Below are positions 18,055-26,999 of a stretch of 64,000 bases of DNA, in pieces (the first letter of the stretch is position 1; each line of letters starts with the position of its first letter). Origin of the DNA: Indolivaga capnocytophagoides DSM 22835 (GTDB lineage: Bacteria; Bacteroidota; Bacteroidia; Bacteroidales; Dysgonomonadaceae); assembly GCF_000426485.1 (NCBI RefSeq), contig NZ_AUFL01000010.1, forward strand, positions 152,925 to 216,924. The letters are read 5' to 3'. The notes beneath the pieces were generated by a model. It made no database searches. It had not been told where the DNA came from and worked only from the letters and a program-made list of their open reading frames with translations. A program made the position numbers and the translations under genes.

Positions 18055-19488
18055 ATGGATTTGAGCAATTATTTGTTAATGAAGCCGGAATTATCTCTGA
18101 TAGGGGTATTTCTAATACTTATTTGTTATGATTTATTCGCTTCAGACAATGCAAAGAAGTATTACTTTCCTTTTGCATGCTTGCTATTCTTAGCACATAC
18201 TGTTTATTGTTTCTTTATTAATAAAGATACCGGAGAGTCATTCGGTGGTATGTATCTGACGGGTGCTGCTCAGGTGACAATGAAAAGCGTGTTGAATATC
18301 GGGGTGTTCTTGATAATGCTTCAGGCTAATGAATGGCTTGGTAAAGCCGAATCTGTTATTAAACGCGGAGAATTCTTCATGTTGACTATCCTTACTTTGC
18401 TGGGGATGTATCTGATGATTTCTTCGGGTAATTTTCTTTTATTCTATATCGGGCTCGAAACAGCATCTTTGCCTTTAGCCGCATTAGTTGCTTTTGATAA
18501 ATATAAACAAAACAGTGCCGAAGCCGGAGCGAAATATATATTCAATGCAATATTTTCGTCTGCGGTAATGATATTCGGACTTTCGTTCTTATATGGAGCT
18601 TGCGGTACTCTTTATTTTGCTGATATTTTCCAGAATATATATTCATCGCCACTTATCATAATGGCAATGATATTTTTCCTTTCGGGTTTATTCTTTAAGT
18701 TGTCGTTGGTTCCTTTCCATCTTTGGGCTCCTGATGTATATCAAGGTGCACCTACCAATATTACGCTTTACTTGTCGACCATCTCTAAAGGGGCGGCAGT
18801 ATTTGCTTTGATGTTGATTCTGTATAAAGTATTTCCAGCATTGGAAGTCGTATGGCATCCTCTAATCTGGATTATCATATTAATAACTATCACTGTCGGT
18901 AACCTATTTGCACTTCGTCAGAAGAATATGAAAAGATTCCTGGCATTCTCTTCTATCTCGCAGGCCGGTTATATCATGTTGGGGGTTTTCAGTGGAAGTA
19001 CATTGGGGATGGCAGCTACAATATTTTATGTATTTGTTTATGTCTTCTCTAATCTGGCTGCTTTTGGTGTGATCACCAGCATTGAAAATAAGACCGGAAA
19101 GGTGAATATGAATGACTATGACGGACTTTATTACAGTAATCCGAAGTTGGCTTTGGTAATGATGATCTCGATGTTCTCTTTGGGTGGTATCCCTCCTACA
19201 GCAGGATTTTTCAGTAAGTTATTTGTCTTTATTTCGGCTATGGAATCCGGTAACCCTGCAAATACGATATTGGTATTTCTGGCATTGGTAAATACTGTGA
19301 TATCTTTGTTCTACTACTTGTTGGTGGTGAAGGCGATGTTTATAAAGAAAACAAACGATCCTATCGAAAACCTGCAGACAGATGGATATCTGAAAATATC
19401 TTTAATTTGTTCTATGATAGGTATTTTCTTTATCGGAGTTATCAGTTGTTTCTACGAGTACATCAACTCGGTAAGTTTCGGTTTCTAA
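18055..19488 (+). CDS. nuoN: NADH-quinone oxidoreductase subunit N
   Basis: The third antiporter-like membrane subunit, 477 residues. It contains FYIGLETASLPLAALVAFDKYKQNSAEAGAKYIF (essential Glu and Lys), KLSLVPFHLWAPDVYQGAPTNITLYLSTISKGA and SISQAGYIMLGV, with about 14 helices. Last gene of the nuo operon; a strong hairpin terminator lies at 19570-19604. Confidence 0.96.
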   Translation: MDLSNYLLMKPELSLIGVFLILICYDLFASDNAKKYYFPFACLLFLAHTVYCFFINKDTGESFGGMYLTGAAQVTMKSVLNIGVFLIMLQANEWLGKAESVIKRGEFFMLTILTLLGMYLMISSGNFLLFYIGLETASLPLAALVAFDKYKQNSAEAGAKYIFNAIFSSAVMIFGLSFLYGACGTLYFADIFQNIYSSPLIIMAMIFFLSGLFFKLSLVPFHLWAPDVYQGAPTNITLYLSTISKGAAVFALMLILYKVFPALEVVWHPLIWIIILITITVGNLFALRQKNMKRFLAFSSISQAGYIMLGVFSGSTLGMAATIFYVFVYVFSNLAAFGVITSIENKTGKVNMNDYDGLYYSNPKLALVMMISMFSLGGIPPTAGFFSKLFVFISAMESGNPANTILVFLALVNTVISLFYYLLVVKAMFIKKTNDPIENLQTDGYLKISLICSMIGIFFIGVISCFYEYINSVSFGF

Positions 19489-19562
19489 TATTCGAATAAT
19501 ATATTTTATAGAGATAACTACCAGTTATGCTTATAAAAAATAATAAAAAGGTTTGAGACCTT
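19489..19562 (-). repeat. Full-length intergenic repeat after nuoN, reverse orientation
   Basis: Read on the minus strand: AAGGTC-TCA-AACCTT, TTTATTATT, a segment like ATAAGCATAAC, then TATAAAATATATTATT. This matches the copies at 35869 and 54313 over most of its length. Confidence 0.65.
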
Positions 19563-19569
19563 AGAACTA

Positions 19570-19612
19570 AATTCGATAAACATTGTTTCTATGTTTATCG
19601 AATTAGTTATTT
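19570..19612 (+). terminator. Rho-independent terminator of the nuo operon
   Basis: A 14-bp perfect inverted repeat (19570-19583 with 19591-19604, 7-base loop) is followed by AGTTATTTTTAG. It ends the nuo transcript before exbB. Confidence 0.75.
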
Positions 19613-19718
19613 TTAGCCTGTTATAAAGTTTCAGCGCTTTACTTTCTTTATATGTGAAATATGACAGGTAGTTGTGATGCTGAAACGAATCATTTTTTCC
19701 TAATCTTTTCGTTCTCTT

Positions 19719-20429
19719 ATGATGAATTTATTTATTTTGTTGCAATCGGCAACTTCTACATTAGAACCTGCGGCAACTGCTGCTCCGGAGAGTTATTTTA
19801 GCTTGATTTTAAAAGGTGGATGGGTAATGATTCCCATTGCCATACTCTCGGTACTTTCGATTTATTATATAATTGAACGTTGGATGACGATAAGTAAAGT
19901 TGGCAAACGTGATTCTATCTGGCAATCGCGTATTATAGAGCTTATTTCGGAAGGAAAAACAGATCGGGCGTTGAATTTCTGTTTCGAAAAACCTTATATT
20001 CTGGGTAAAGTTGTTGCCGCTGGATTAAAAGAAGAATCAGAACCTATCAGTGAGATAGAGCAGACAATGGAAATCGAGGCCCGTCAGCAGATTTCGAAGT
20101 TAGAAAATCACATGAATTATCTGGGTATTATTGCTTCTATTGCTCCGATGCTTGGTTTTTTGGGAACTATTTTTGGTGTGATTACTATCTTTTATAATAT
20201 TTCTCAGACAGCGGATCTTGATATTGCTACTATCTCGGATGGATTATATCAAAAAATGATTTGTTCGGGAGCCGGTCTTTTGGTCGGTATTGTGGCTTAT
20301 TCGGGATACTATGTTTTAAACGGGCGTATTGATAAGATAATATCTAATCTGGATAAGGATTCGAATGATGCCTTAAAAGCTCTTAAAAACCGTAGGAGGA
20401 GCCAAGTGATAGATCATTCGGCTGAATGA
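19719..20429 (+). CDS. exbB: MotA/TolQ/ExbB proton-channel family protein
   Basis: A 236-residue inner-membrane protein. It has an N-terminal helix at about residues 30-50 (GWVMIPIAILSVLSIYYIIE), a cytoplasmic loop, and two C-terminal helices with the family motif LGIIASIAPMLGFLGTIFGVITIF and LYQKMICSGAGLLVGIVAYSGYYVL. It should form the proton-driven pentamer that, with ExbD, energises TonB. exbD follows 68 bases on. No tonB gene lies nearby. Confidence 0.9.
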   Translation: MMNLFILLQSATSTLEPAATAAPESYFSLILKGGWVMIPIAILSVLSIYYIIERWMTISKVGKRDSIWQSRIIELISEGKTDRALNFCFEKPYILGKVVAAGLKEESEPISEIEQTMEIEARQQISKLENHMNYLGIIASIAPMLGFLGTIFGVITIFYNISQTADLDIATISDGLYQKMICSGAGLLVGIVAYSGYYVLNGRIDKIISNLDKDSNDALKALKNRRRSQVIDHSAE

Positions 20430-20436
20430 TCTATGG

Positions 20437-20477
20437 TCGTTTTACTGAAAATGCAATAAATAGGTCTGTGACCCTAA
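20437..20477 (-). repeat. Intergenic repeat, exbB/exbD, reverse orientation
   Basis: Read on the minus strand: AGGGTC-ACA-GACCTATTTATTGC, a close match to the family consensus; the tail runs into the end of exbB. Confidence 0.65.
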
Positions 20478-20496
20478 TGAGTAATTATAACTATAG

Positions 20497-20907
20497 ATGA
20501 AAATAGAACGTCGAAAAAATAGAGCAGCAGAAGTTTATACAGCTTCATTGAATGATATCATGTTTTTCTTGTTATTATTCTTTCTGATTGTATCGACTAT
20601 GGTGACTCCTGCCGCAATACGTGTATTATTGCCTAACTCATCGACTGCAGAAAAGGTTGCAACTAAGAAAAATATCACTCTGATCATAACATCCGATCTT
20701 AAGTATTATGTAAATGATAAGCAGGTGACGTTTGATACCTTGGAACAGGAACTGGTGAACTCTATCGGTGAAAGACACGATGGTGATGATGTCAATGTGT
20801 TGCTGCAGGCAGATAAAATGTTAAATCTGCAAGATATCGTTAATGTAATAGATATCGGTAATAAATTGCATGTCAAGATGGTGCTGTTTACCGAAAAGAA
20901 TAATTAG
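20497..20907 (+). CDS. exbD: Biopolymer transport protein ExbD
   Basis: A 136-residue protein with a short cytoplasmic N-terminus (KIERRKNRAAEVYTASLNDI), one transmembrane helix (MFFLLLFFLIVSTMVTPAAI), where the helix-start Asp of LND is the expected proton-carrying residue, and a periplasmic domain. It pairs with the upstream ExbB to energise outer-membrane transport. Confidence 0.9.
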   Translation: MKIERRKNRAAEVYTASLNDIMFFLLLFFLIVSTMVTPAAIRVLLPNSSTAEKVATKKNITLIITSDLKYYVNDKQVTFDTLEQELVNSIGERHDGDDVNVLLQADKMLNLQDIVNVIDIGNKLHVKMVLFTEKNN

Positions 20908-20931
20908 TTTATATCCGGAGCCATTATATAG

Positions 20932-20961
20932 AAGAGTATCATACTAGATGCTCTTTTTTTT
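20932..20961 (+). terminator. Rho-independent terminator after exbD
   Basis: A 9-bp stem (20932-20940 with 20947-20955, one wobble, 6-base loop) is followed by eight or more T residues. It separates exbBD from the barrel gene. Confidence 0.75.
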
Positions 20962-21027
20962 CGTTATATTCCAAGAGTCACTTTTGGAAAGAAGAGTGGA
21001 TTGATAATAGAAAAATAGTAGTTGTTG

Positions 21028-23712
21028 GTGAAATATCTATATGTATTTCTTCTTTTATGCTTATCTGTTGCAACTTATTCCCAGACTATAACCGGTATTG
21101 TTCGGGATAGTTTGAAGAATGAGCCGATTTCTTATGCCTCTATCCGTTTGTTGAAAGCTCAGGACAGTACTTATGTTTCAGGGGCGGTGACAAATGATTC
21201 GGGCGAATTTTCTATTCCGGCAAAAAGAGGTCGTTATATTCTTGATGTATCTTGTGTAAACTATCAGAAAAAGAAATATCCGATATATATAAACGACAGA
21301 TCGAAGGTCGAATTGAATACCATTCTATTGAAATTCGCAGAATATAGTATTGGCGAAGCTGTGGTAATAGCTCCAGTTCCTGATATTGTGGTAAGAGGAG
21401 ATACAATAGAATACAACGCCGACGCTTACAGGGTGGGAGAAGATGCTCTTCTTCAGGATTTGGTCAGGCGTATGCCCGGGATAGAAGTGAGCTCCGATGG
21501 TAAACTGATGGCTAACGGCAAGATTATCTCGAAGATACTGATAGATGGAAAAGAATTCTTTGATAATGATATAGATTTGGCTCTAAAGAATTTGCCTGCC
21601 TCAATGGTGAATAAACTACAGTTGTTTAAAGAGCAGTCGGACATGTCTAAAGTGACGGGATTCAAAGATAATAATGCCGAGCAAGTCTTAAACCTCACAG
21701 TAAAGGAGGGCATGAAAAAATCGGTGTTTGGTAATGCCCGTGTAGGATACGGTACTGATGACCGCTATGCTAATAAGTTCAATGCAAACTATATGGAAGA
21801 TGATAACCAGTTTGCTGTTATAGGTAATTTGAATAATGTTACCGATAATTTTGAGTATAGTGGTGTTTCGAGCCAATACGACGGGATAACAAAAGAGCGA
21901 AATCTGAGTACAAACTTCAATATACAGCGTAATAGTAAAATTTCGGTTGGAGGGAATGTGAGGTATGAAGACAATGACAATCTGTTTAAGATGGACAGCA
22001 ATACCCAGACTTTTATAGAAGGAGGAAACCGGATGAGTACTCAGTCATCTTCGTCTAATAATAGAAAGCGGAATCTGACCTTCTCTCTGAATTCTAAATG
22101 GATGCCGGATTCTCTGACAACTATATATACTCGTATGAGTGTGTCTACCGGAACTGCCGATGATGTGCGCAAGAGTAATTCTCTTTCTTATATGCAAAAT
22201 CAAAAAGATTCGACTTCCGGATGGTCTGATTATATAACACAGGGAGATGTATATAACTTAAATGGATCATTGGTTATCGGACGAAAATTAAATGCAAAAG
22301 GCCGGAATATCAGCTTGAGTTTGACCGGAGCTTTCAGAGGGTCTCAGGATGATGGGACGAACTATTCTTTTACCCGGTACCAGTCTTTAAATTCGACAAA
22401 GATATTAGATCAGAAACTTGATATTAGTAGTTCGGGAAATAATTGGGGGGTGATGCTCTCTTATGTAGAGCCATTGGATACTCATCATTCTCTGCAGTTT
22501 TCGTACAATTACCGTCAGGATTATTCGGGCAGAGATCGTTCTACTTTTCGTAGGGATCCTGAAGGAGAATATACTGTGATAGATACAGCATATACCCGAA
22601 ACTCATTATCTCGTTATTCGACTCAGCGATTTAATGTCGGATTTCAATCTATTCATGAGAAATATGAATATACAATTGGATTCAGCGTTGATCCTACACA
22701 CTCAAAGAACAGATCAACGGTAAGAGATTCTATTATAGAAAAGCAAACACAGAGTGTAGTCAATTTCTCTCCTTCTTTTAAGTTTACATACCGTCCGAAA
22801 AGTAATGCTACATTCGACTTTGATTATTATGGGACTACCGAACATCCTACTTTAAGACAGATGTCTGCTGATACAATCATTCTCGATGCGTTGTCCCGAA
22901 CGTACGGAAATCCCGATTTAAAACCCAGTTTCGATAATAATATAAGTATGTATTATCAGGTATCGGATTATGAAAAAGGGGCTTTCTTTATGATTACTGC
23001 ATCCGGGAATTATATAGCCAATAAGATTGTAGATTATACAATTACAGATAAAGACGGGAACGTTGAGAGTTCTTATCGTAACGTTAAAGGTAATTGGGGT
23101 ATGAATGGTGGTATTATGTTTAATACACCTCTTAAAAATAAGAAGTTTACGGTAGATAACAGTTCTTTTGCTTACTTTGTCCGTAATATCGGATACTCTA
23201 ATGGAGCGAAGAATATTACATATAACCTGACCCTGAGCGAATCTTTTTCGATAAGCTATAAGTCGGAAAAATTCGACCAGCGCCTGCAAGCGAATGTCGC
23301 ATTTAATATTACACGCAATAATTTATCTCAAGAAGGAGATTTGGGTACCTCTAATCTTGGAGTGAAGTCTTCAACGATGATTAAGTTTCCGTATGATATC
23401 TCCCTGCAGAACGAAGTCAGCTATACTTATAATCATGGATACTCTGCTGCATTTAAGAATTCGGAGTTGTTATGGAATCTTTCTTTGTCGAAGCAATTTA
23501 TGAAAAAGAAAGCCGGAACCGTTAAGGTACAGTGTTATGATCTATTGGCTGATCGGAATAATCTGTTACGTGTTGTATCCGGTAATTATATCTCTGATAC
23601 TAAAACCAATATGATAGGGAGATATGTGTTAGTGAGCTTCAATTACAGGTTTAATATTCTGAACGGCAAAATATCATCTGCTGCACAAGATACAGACTCG
23701 TACAACTATTAA
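21028..23712 (+). CDS. Outer-membrane beta-barrel protein with carboxypeptidase-like N-terminal domain
   Basis: About 894 residues with a signal peptide ending VATYSQ. It has a CarboxypepD_reg-like domain (ITGIVRDSLKNEPISYASIRLL..., about residues 22-105), a plug-like region (GDTIEYNADAYRVGEDALLQDLVRRMPGIEV...) and a long beta-barrel. This matches the TonB-receptor-like OMP_b-brl_3 family; the substrate is unknown. The start is probably the GTG at 21028, directly before the signal sequence; TTG codons at 21022 and 21025 are alternatives. It follows exbBD but is separated by a terminator. Confidence 0.88.
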   Translation: MKYLYVFLLLCLSVATYSQTITGIVRDSLKNEPISYASIRLLKAQDSTYVSGAVTNDSGEFSIPAKRGRYILDVSCVNYQKKKYPIYINDRSKVELNTILLKFAEYSIGEAVVIAPVPDIVVRGDTIEYNADAYRVGEDALLQDLVRRMPGIEVSSDGKLMANGKIISKILIDGKEFFDNDIDLALKNLPASMVNKLQLFKEQSDMSKVTGFKDNNAEQVLNLTVKEGMKKSVFGNARVGYGTDDRYANKFNANYMEDDNQFAVIGNLNNVTDNFEYSGVSSQYDGITKERNLSTNFNIQRNSKISVGGNVRYEDNDNLFKMDSNTQTFIEGGNRMSTQSSSSNNRKRNLTFSLNSKWMPDSLTTIYTRMSVSTGTADDVRKSNSLSYMQNQKDSTSGWSDYITQGDVYNLNGSLVIGRKLNAKGRNISLSLTGAFRGSQDDGTNYSFTRYQSLNSTKILDQKLDISSSGNNWGVMLSYVEPLDTHHSLQFSYNYRQDYSGRDRSTFRRDPEGEYTVIDTAYTRNSLSRYSTQRFNVGFQSIHEKYEYTIGFSVDPTHSKNRSTVRDSIIEKQTQSVVNFSPSFKFTYRPKSNATFDFDYYGTTEHPTLRQMSADTIILDALSRTYGNPDLKPSFDNNISMYYQVSDYEKGAFFMITASGNYIANKIVDYTITDKDGNVESSYRNVKGNWGMNGGIMFNTPLKNKKFTVDNSSFAYFVRNIGYSNGAKNITYNLTLSESFSISYKSEKFDQRLQANVAFNITRNNLSQEGDLGTSNLGVKSSTMIKFPYDISLQNEVSYTYNHGYSAAFKNSELLWNLSLSKQFMKKKAGTVKVQCYDLLADRNNLLRVVSGNYISDTKTNMIGRYVLVSFNYRFNILNGKISSAAQDTDSYNY

Positions 23713-23718
23713 TAGAAA

Positions 23719-23752
23719 AGAGCAGAATTTATAGTTCTGCTCTCTCTTTTTT
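23719..23752. terminator. Terminator between the barrel gene and the DUF2795 gene
   Basis: AGAGCAGAA (23719-23727) pairs with TTCTGCTCT (23735-23743), 7-base loop, followed by CTCTTTTTT. It lies 7 bases after the plus-strand stop in a convergent gap. Confidence 0.8.
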
Positions 23753-23767
23753 CATTTACGATCTTTA

Positions 23768-23989
23768 TCAATACTCGTCTTCGTTAAAGAAGAAATCTTC
23801 TTTACTTGGATAATCCGGCCAAATATCTTCGATTGTGTCGAATATCTCACCCTCATCTTCAAGCTCCTGAAGGTTTTCTATAACTTCTAAGGGCGCACCC
23901 GAACGTTGAGCATAGTCAATTAGTTCATCCTTTGTAGCAGGCCATGGTGCATCTTCTAATTTTGATGCTAATTCTAGAGTCCAATACAT
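23768..23989 (-). CDS. DUF2795 family protein
   Basis: A 73-residue acidic protein: MYWTLELASKLEDAPWPATKDELIDYAQRSGAPLEVIENL, then a strongly acidic C-terminus ending in EDEY. This matches the DUF2795 pattern common in Bacteroidetes (a fold related to histone-like or Rho-N domains, function unknown). Monocistronic in appearance, with a convergent terminator downstream. Confidence 0.88.
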   Translation of the reverse strand: MYWTLELASKLEDAPWPATKDELIDYAQRSGAPLEVIENLQELEDEGEIFDTIEDIWPDYPSKEDFFFNEDEY

Positions 23990-24063
23990 AGTGATATATT
24001 TTTATTTGTTCCTTTAATTTATTATCCCAGTTTTTATTTTCGGCAAAAATAAACTAATATTTC

Positions 24064-24624
24064 TTATAAACAAGAAGTATCCCAAAATATTTCTTTACCA
24101 TCTTTATTACATTCTCTTCGGGCAATAATAAAGAAGTAATCTGAAAGCCGATTTACGAATTTCATTATATTATCTTCTACAGGATATTCATCTTTTACTT
24201 TGTAAATACATCTCTCTGCCCGTCTTGCTACAGTACGGCATAGATGTGCCCGGGCAGCGGCTTCACTGCCTCCGGGTAATACAAATTGTCTTAGGCGGGG
24301 TAGTTCGCTGTCTATACGATCCATTTCGGATTCGAGCATTGAAATATTAGCTTCAGTGATAATACTTGCAGCCTTAGGGGCGATGGCTTCTGTTTCTGTT
24401 GCCAAATACGATCCAACGGTGAATAGTTTATGCTGAATAAAAGATAATACTTTAAGAGTTTCTTCGTCCTTTATCTGGCAGATAAGTAGACCGACGAACG
24501 AATTTAGTTCGTCAATAGTTCCATATGCGTCCAATCTGACATGCGATTTCGGAACCCGTGTTCCTCCGACTAAAGCAGTTGTGCCTTTATCTCCGGTTTT
24601 TGTATATACTAAGCTTTTTTTCAT
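24064..24624 (-). CDS. Cob(I)yrinic acid a,c-diamide / cob(I)alamin adenosyltransferase, PduO type
   Basis: It transfers the adenosyl group of ATP to corrinoid to make coenzyme B12. The N-terminal YTKTGDKGTTALVGG is the ATP-binding motif; RLDAYGTIDELNSFVG, RRAERC and NRLSDYFFIIARR are PduO-family signatures. Starting at the ATG at 24624 (MKKSLVYTKTGD) gives 186 residues, the normal length; upstream codons of the open frame belong to the methyltransferase region. The methyltransferase gene ends about 10 bases upstream, so they may share a transcript. No cobalamin riboswitch is seen. Confidence 0.93.
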   Translation of the reverse strand: MKKSLVYTKTGDKGTTALVGGTRVPKSHVRLDAYGTIDELNSFVGLLICQIKDEETLKVLSFIQHKLFTVGSYLATETEAIAPKAASIITEANISMLESEMDRIDSELPRLRQFVLPGGSEAAARAHLCRTVARRAERCIYKVKDEYPVEDNIMKFVNRLSDYFFIIARRECNKDGKEIFWDTSCL

Positions 24625-24634
24625 ATCGATAGTC

Positions 24635-25318
24635 TCAATAACTGAGTTTAAAATTACGTTTATAGTATTTCGGATTGAAGAACAGTATACCAACATGAAA
24701 CAAGTCCATTGATACTCTTACCTCATTACATCCGATTAGTCTTTTCCATAACATTTGATGTTTCCTGTTTGTTCGGATACCATCAACTATAATGAAACTA
24801 TTTTCGTTGATCAATGAGAGAAGGTATTCTATGAGGGCTGTATGGTCGGCTTCGTAATTTCGTAAATTCAGCAAAATACAATCGAGGGGTTTGTCAACCT
24901 GAGGAAATTTCTCATGAGATAAGCGGATGTTGTATCCCCATTTATTGTATAATCGGTCGATTGCTTCTTTTTTATTGAGATCAGTTTCTACTGAAGAGCA
25001 AATACATTGCTTCGAAGCTACAGTGAGGTAAAGTGTATTTATTCCGGATCCGGCTCCCAGTTCAAGTATCTTTTTTGCATTGAAATAGTTTACACACTTA
25101 AACAATAGCCTTTCGAACTTATTTTCATTGAACGTGATGTCCGGTTGTGATAAGATAAACTCACGGATATCATTATATGCGTAATACGGAGCCTTTTCTT
25201 CAATTACTTTGGTTATGAAATTGAAGACAAACGGAGAGTGTATTCCGTGTCCTTTGTGATGTCTCACCTTATATAGTATGCGGGTGCCTGTGCGAGACAG
25301 GCGATAAATCTTTGGCAT
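24635..25318 (-). CDS. SAM-dependent methyltransferase, class I
   Basis: A 227-residue cytoplasmic protein from the ATG at 25318 (MPKIYRLSRTGTRILYKV). The SAM motif I is KILELGAGSGINTLYL near residues 93-108, followed by an acidic motif (SSVETDLNKK) and a post-motif stretch LDCILLNLRNY. The N-terminal RHHKGHGIHSPFVFNF is characteristic of a Bacteroidetes family. Substrate unknown. The longer open frame upstream lacks support. Confidence 0.8.
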   Translation of the reverse strand: MPKIYRLSRTGTRILYKVRHHKGHGIHSPFVFNFITKVIEEKAPYYAYNDIREFILSQPDITFNENKFERLLFKCVNYFNAKKILELGAGSGINTLYLTVASKQCICSSVETDLNKKEAIDRLYNKWGYNIRLSHEKFPQVDKPLDCILLNLRNYEADHTALIEYLLSLINENSFIIVDGIRTNRKHQMLWKRLIGCNEVRVSMDLFHVGILFFNPKYYKRNFKLSY

Positions 25319-25421
25319 ATGATGTCCTTCTTTTAAGGAAGATACAAAAATATAATCTTCTTTGCAAATTAAAAACACAGCTTGAAAAAAGAATGCCTCC
25401 TCTCTAAAAGGAAGAGGATAA

Positions 25422-25513
25422 GTAGCTAAGTGTATTTAATTATGCATCTTTAAATATGTAAACGGCTTTGTCTATTATACTTCCTATATCAATAAAAAGG
25501 TCTAAGAGCTTAA
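25422..25513 (-). repeat. Degenerate full-length intergenic repeat
   Basis: Read on the minus strand: AAGCTC-TTA-GACCTTTTTATTGAT, then GACAAAGCC, then ATATTTAAAG and a tail like AATTAAATAC. The left arm has decayed but order and spacing match the family. Confidence 0.45.
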
Positions 25514-25573
25514 TGTCCTTAACATATTATTTTTTATCTTTGATTACCAACTGTGTTTTAAACGTTGATTTGT

Positions 25574-26995
25574 ATGAAATATTGGAGTCTGACTATATTA
25601 TTGTTCTTGTTTTTTGGCGCGAGTGCTCAAAATACAAAAGAGCTGGCTCAGGCGAAGGCCGATTATAAAAATGGAGCTTTCGGCAAAGCCTTACCTGTTT
25701 TCGAAAGGGAATATAATGCGAAACCCAATGATGCATCTCTTAACTTATGGTATGGAGTATGTTTGGTTGAGACAGGCGGTGACCTGAAAAAGGCTGAAGA
25801 ATGTCTTCTGATTGCATCGAAAAGGAACTTGCCCGAATCATACCTGTATCTTGGCGACTTGTATATAAAAGAGTACCGAGTTAGTGAGGCTGAAGAACTG
25901 CTGCAACGGTACGCAAAGGCTCGTCCTCGTGAAAAGGAATCGGTTTTGGCTCCCTATAATCAAGCTTTGGATAAAATGCAAAAGGCAATATCCAGAACAG
26001 AGGATATTCAGATCATTGATAGCCTGATTGTGGATAAACAGTCTTTATTGTCGGCATATAAGTTATCTCCCGAGGTGGGAAGTTTGTCACGATATCAGGA
26101 TGTCTTCGAATCAAAGGGCAATGTAGAATCAGTTGTGTATATGAATGAAAAAGGCTCTAAGATTTATTTCGGCGAACCATCTAAGTCTAAGTATACTCTT
26201 TATTCTATGGATAAGCTTTTGTCGGGATACGGCAATAAGAAAGCTTTGTCTGCCGATAACTTCGGATTGGATGGAGATGCGAATTATCCGTTTGTTTTAA
26301 CTGACGGATCGACAATCTATTTTTCAGCAAAAGACGATAATGGTTTGGGTGGATATGATATCTATGTAACCCGTTATAACTTCAATAACGATTCGTTTCT
26401 TACCCCCGAATTATTGAATATGCCTTTTAACTCTCCCGCAAATGATTATCTTTATGTCTTTGACGAAGAGAAGGGTGTCGGTTGGTTTGCTACTGACCGC
26501 TTTCAACCTGAGGGCAAAGTCTGCATATATACTTTTATACCTAACGAAGAAGTTAAACTTGTCGAGAGTGACGATGACAAGTATATCGAAAGCAGGGCTC
26601 GTATAACATCAATCAGAAATACATGGCAACCCGGAAAAGACTACCGCTCGATAAGAGAAAAGGCTAAGAAGGAGGTTGCTAAAGTAGAGACGAAATCAAT
26701 AGACTTTACGTTTATTGTTGATGACAGTAGGATTTATCACTTTTACTCAGACTTTAAGAGTACAAAGGCTCGTACGATGTTTCAAGACTTACAGTCAAAA
26801 CAGAAGAGTCTGGATATTTTAAATGATAATCTGGAAACCAAGCGTTTCGATTACAGTAAAGCCTCTGCTGCTCAGAAGAAATCTTTATCAGCGATAATTG
26901 TCGATCTTGAAAAATCACAGGAGCAATTGATGAAGACTATTTCTGACTTGGAAGTGAATACCAGAAACGAAGAAATTAAGGTAAACCATAATTAA
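25574..26995 (+). CDS. Secreted TPR / WD40-like (PD40) repeat protein
   Basis: About 473 residues from the ATG at 25574. The signal peptide ends at FGASAQ. Residues about 20-140 form TPR-like helices (YKNGAFGKALPVFEREYNAKP..., LYLGDLYIKEYRVSEAEELLQRYAK). The middle has PD40-like beta-propeller motifs (GSKIYFGEPSKSKYTLYSMD, GSTIYFSAKDDNGLGGYDIYVTRY). A C-terminal helical, Lys/Glu-rich segment may be a coiled coil. This architecture is common in Bacteroidetes envelope proteins related to OmpA/gliding-type systems; function unknown. nfeD starts 4 bases after its stop. Confidence 0.82.
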   Translation: MKYWSLTILLFLFFGASAQNTKELAQAKADYKNGAFGKALPVFEREYNAKPNDASLNLWYGVCLVETGGDLKKAEECLLIASKRNLPESYLYLGDLYIKEYRVSEAEELLQRYAKARPREKESVLAPYNQALDKMQKAISRTEDIQIIDSLIVDKQSLLSAYKLSPEVGSLSRYQDVFESKGNVESVVYMNEKGSKIYFGEPSKSKYTLYSMDKLLSGYGNKKALSADNFGLDGDANYPFVLTDGSTIYFSAKDDNGLGGYDIYVTRYNFNNDSFLTPELLNMPFNSPANDYLYVFDEEKGVGWFATDRFQPEGKVCIYTFIPNEEVKLVESDDDKYIESRARITSIRNTWQPGKDYRSIREKAKKEVAKVETKSIDFTFIVDDSRIYHFYSDFKSTKARTMFQDLQSKQKSLDILNDNLETKRFDYSKASAAQKKSLSAIIVDLEKSQEQLMKTISDLEVNTRNEEIKVNHN

Positions 26996-26999
26996 GAAT

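Noticed and set aside
24000..24063. Possible cobalamin riboswitch for the adenosyltransferase
   Set aside because: No long structured leader exists; the gene is only about 10 bases after the upstream gene.
25468..25668. Plus-strand open frame of 66 codons overlapping the TPR/PD40 gene
   Set aside because: Shadow frame; the TPR gene with a signal peptide explains the region.
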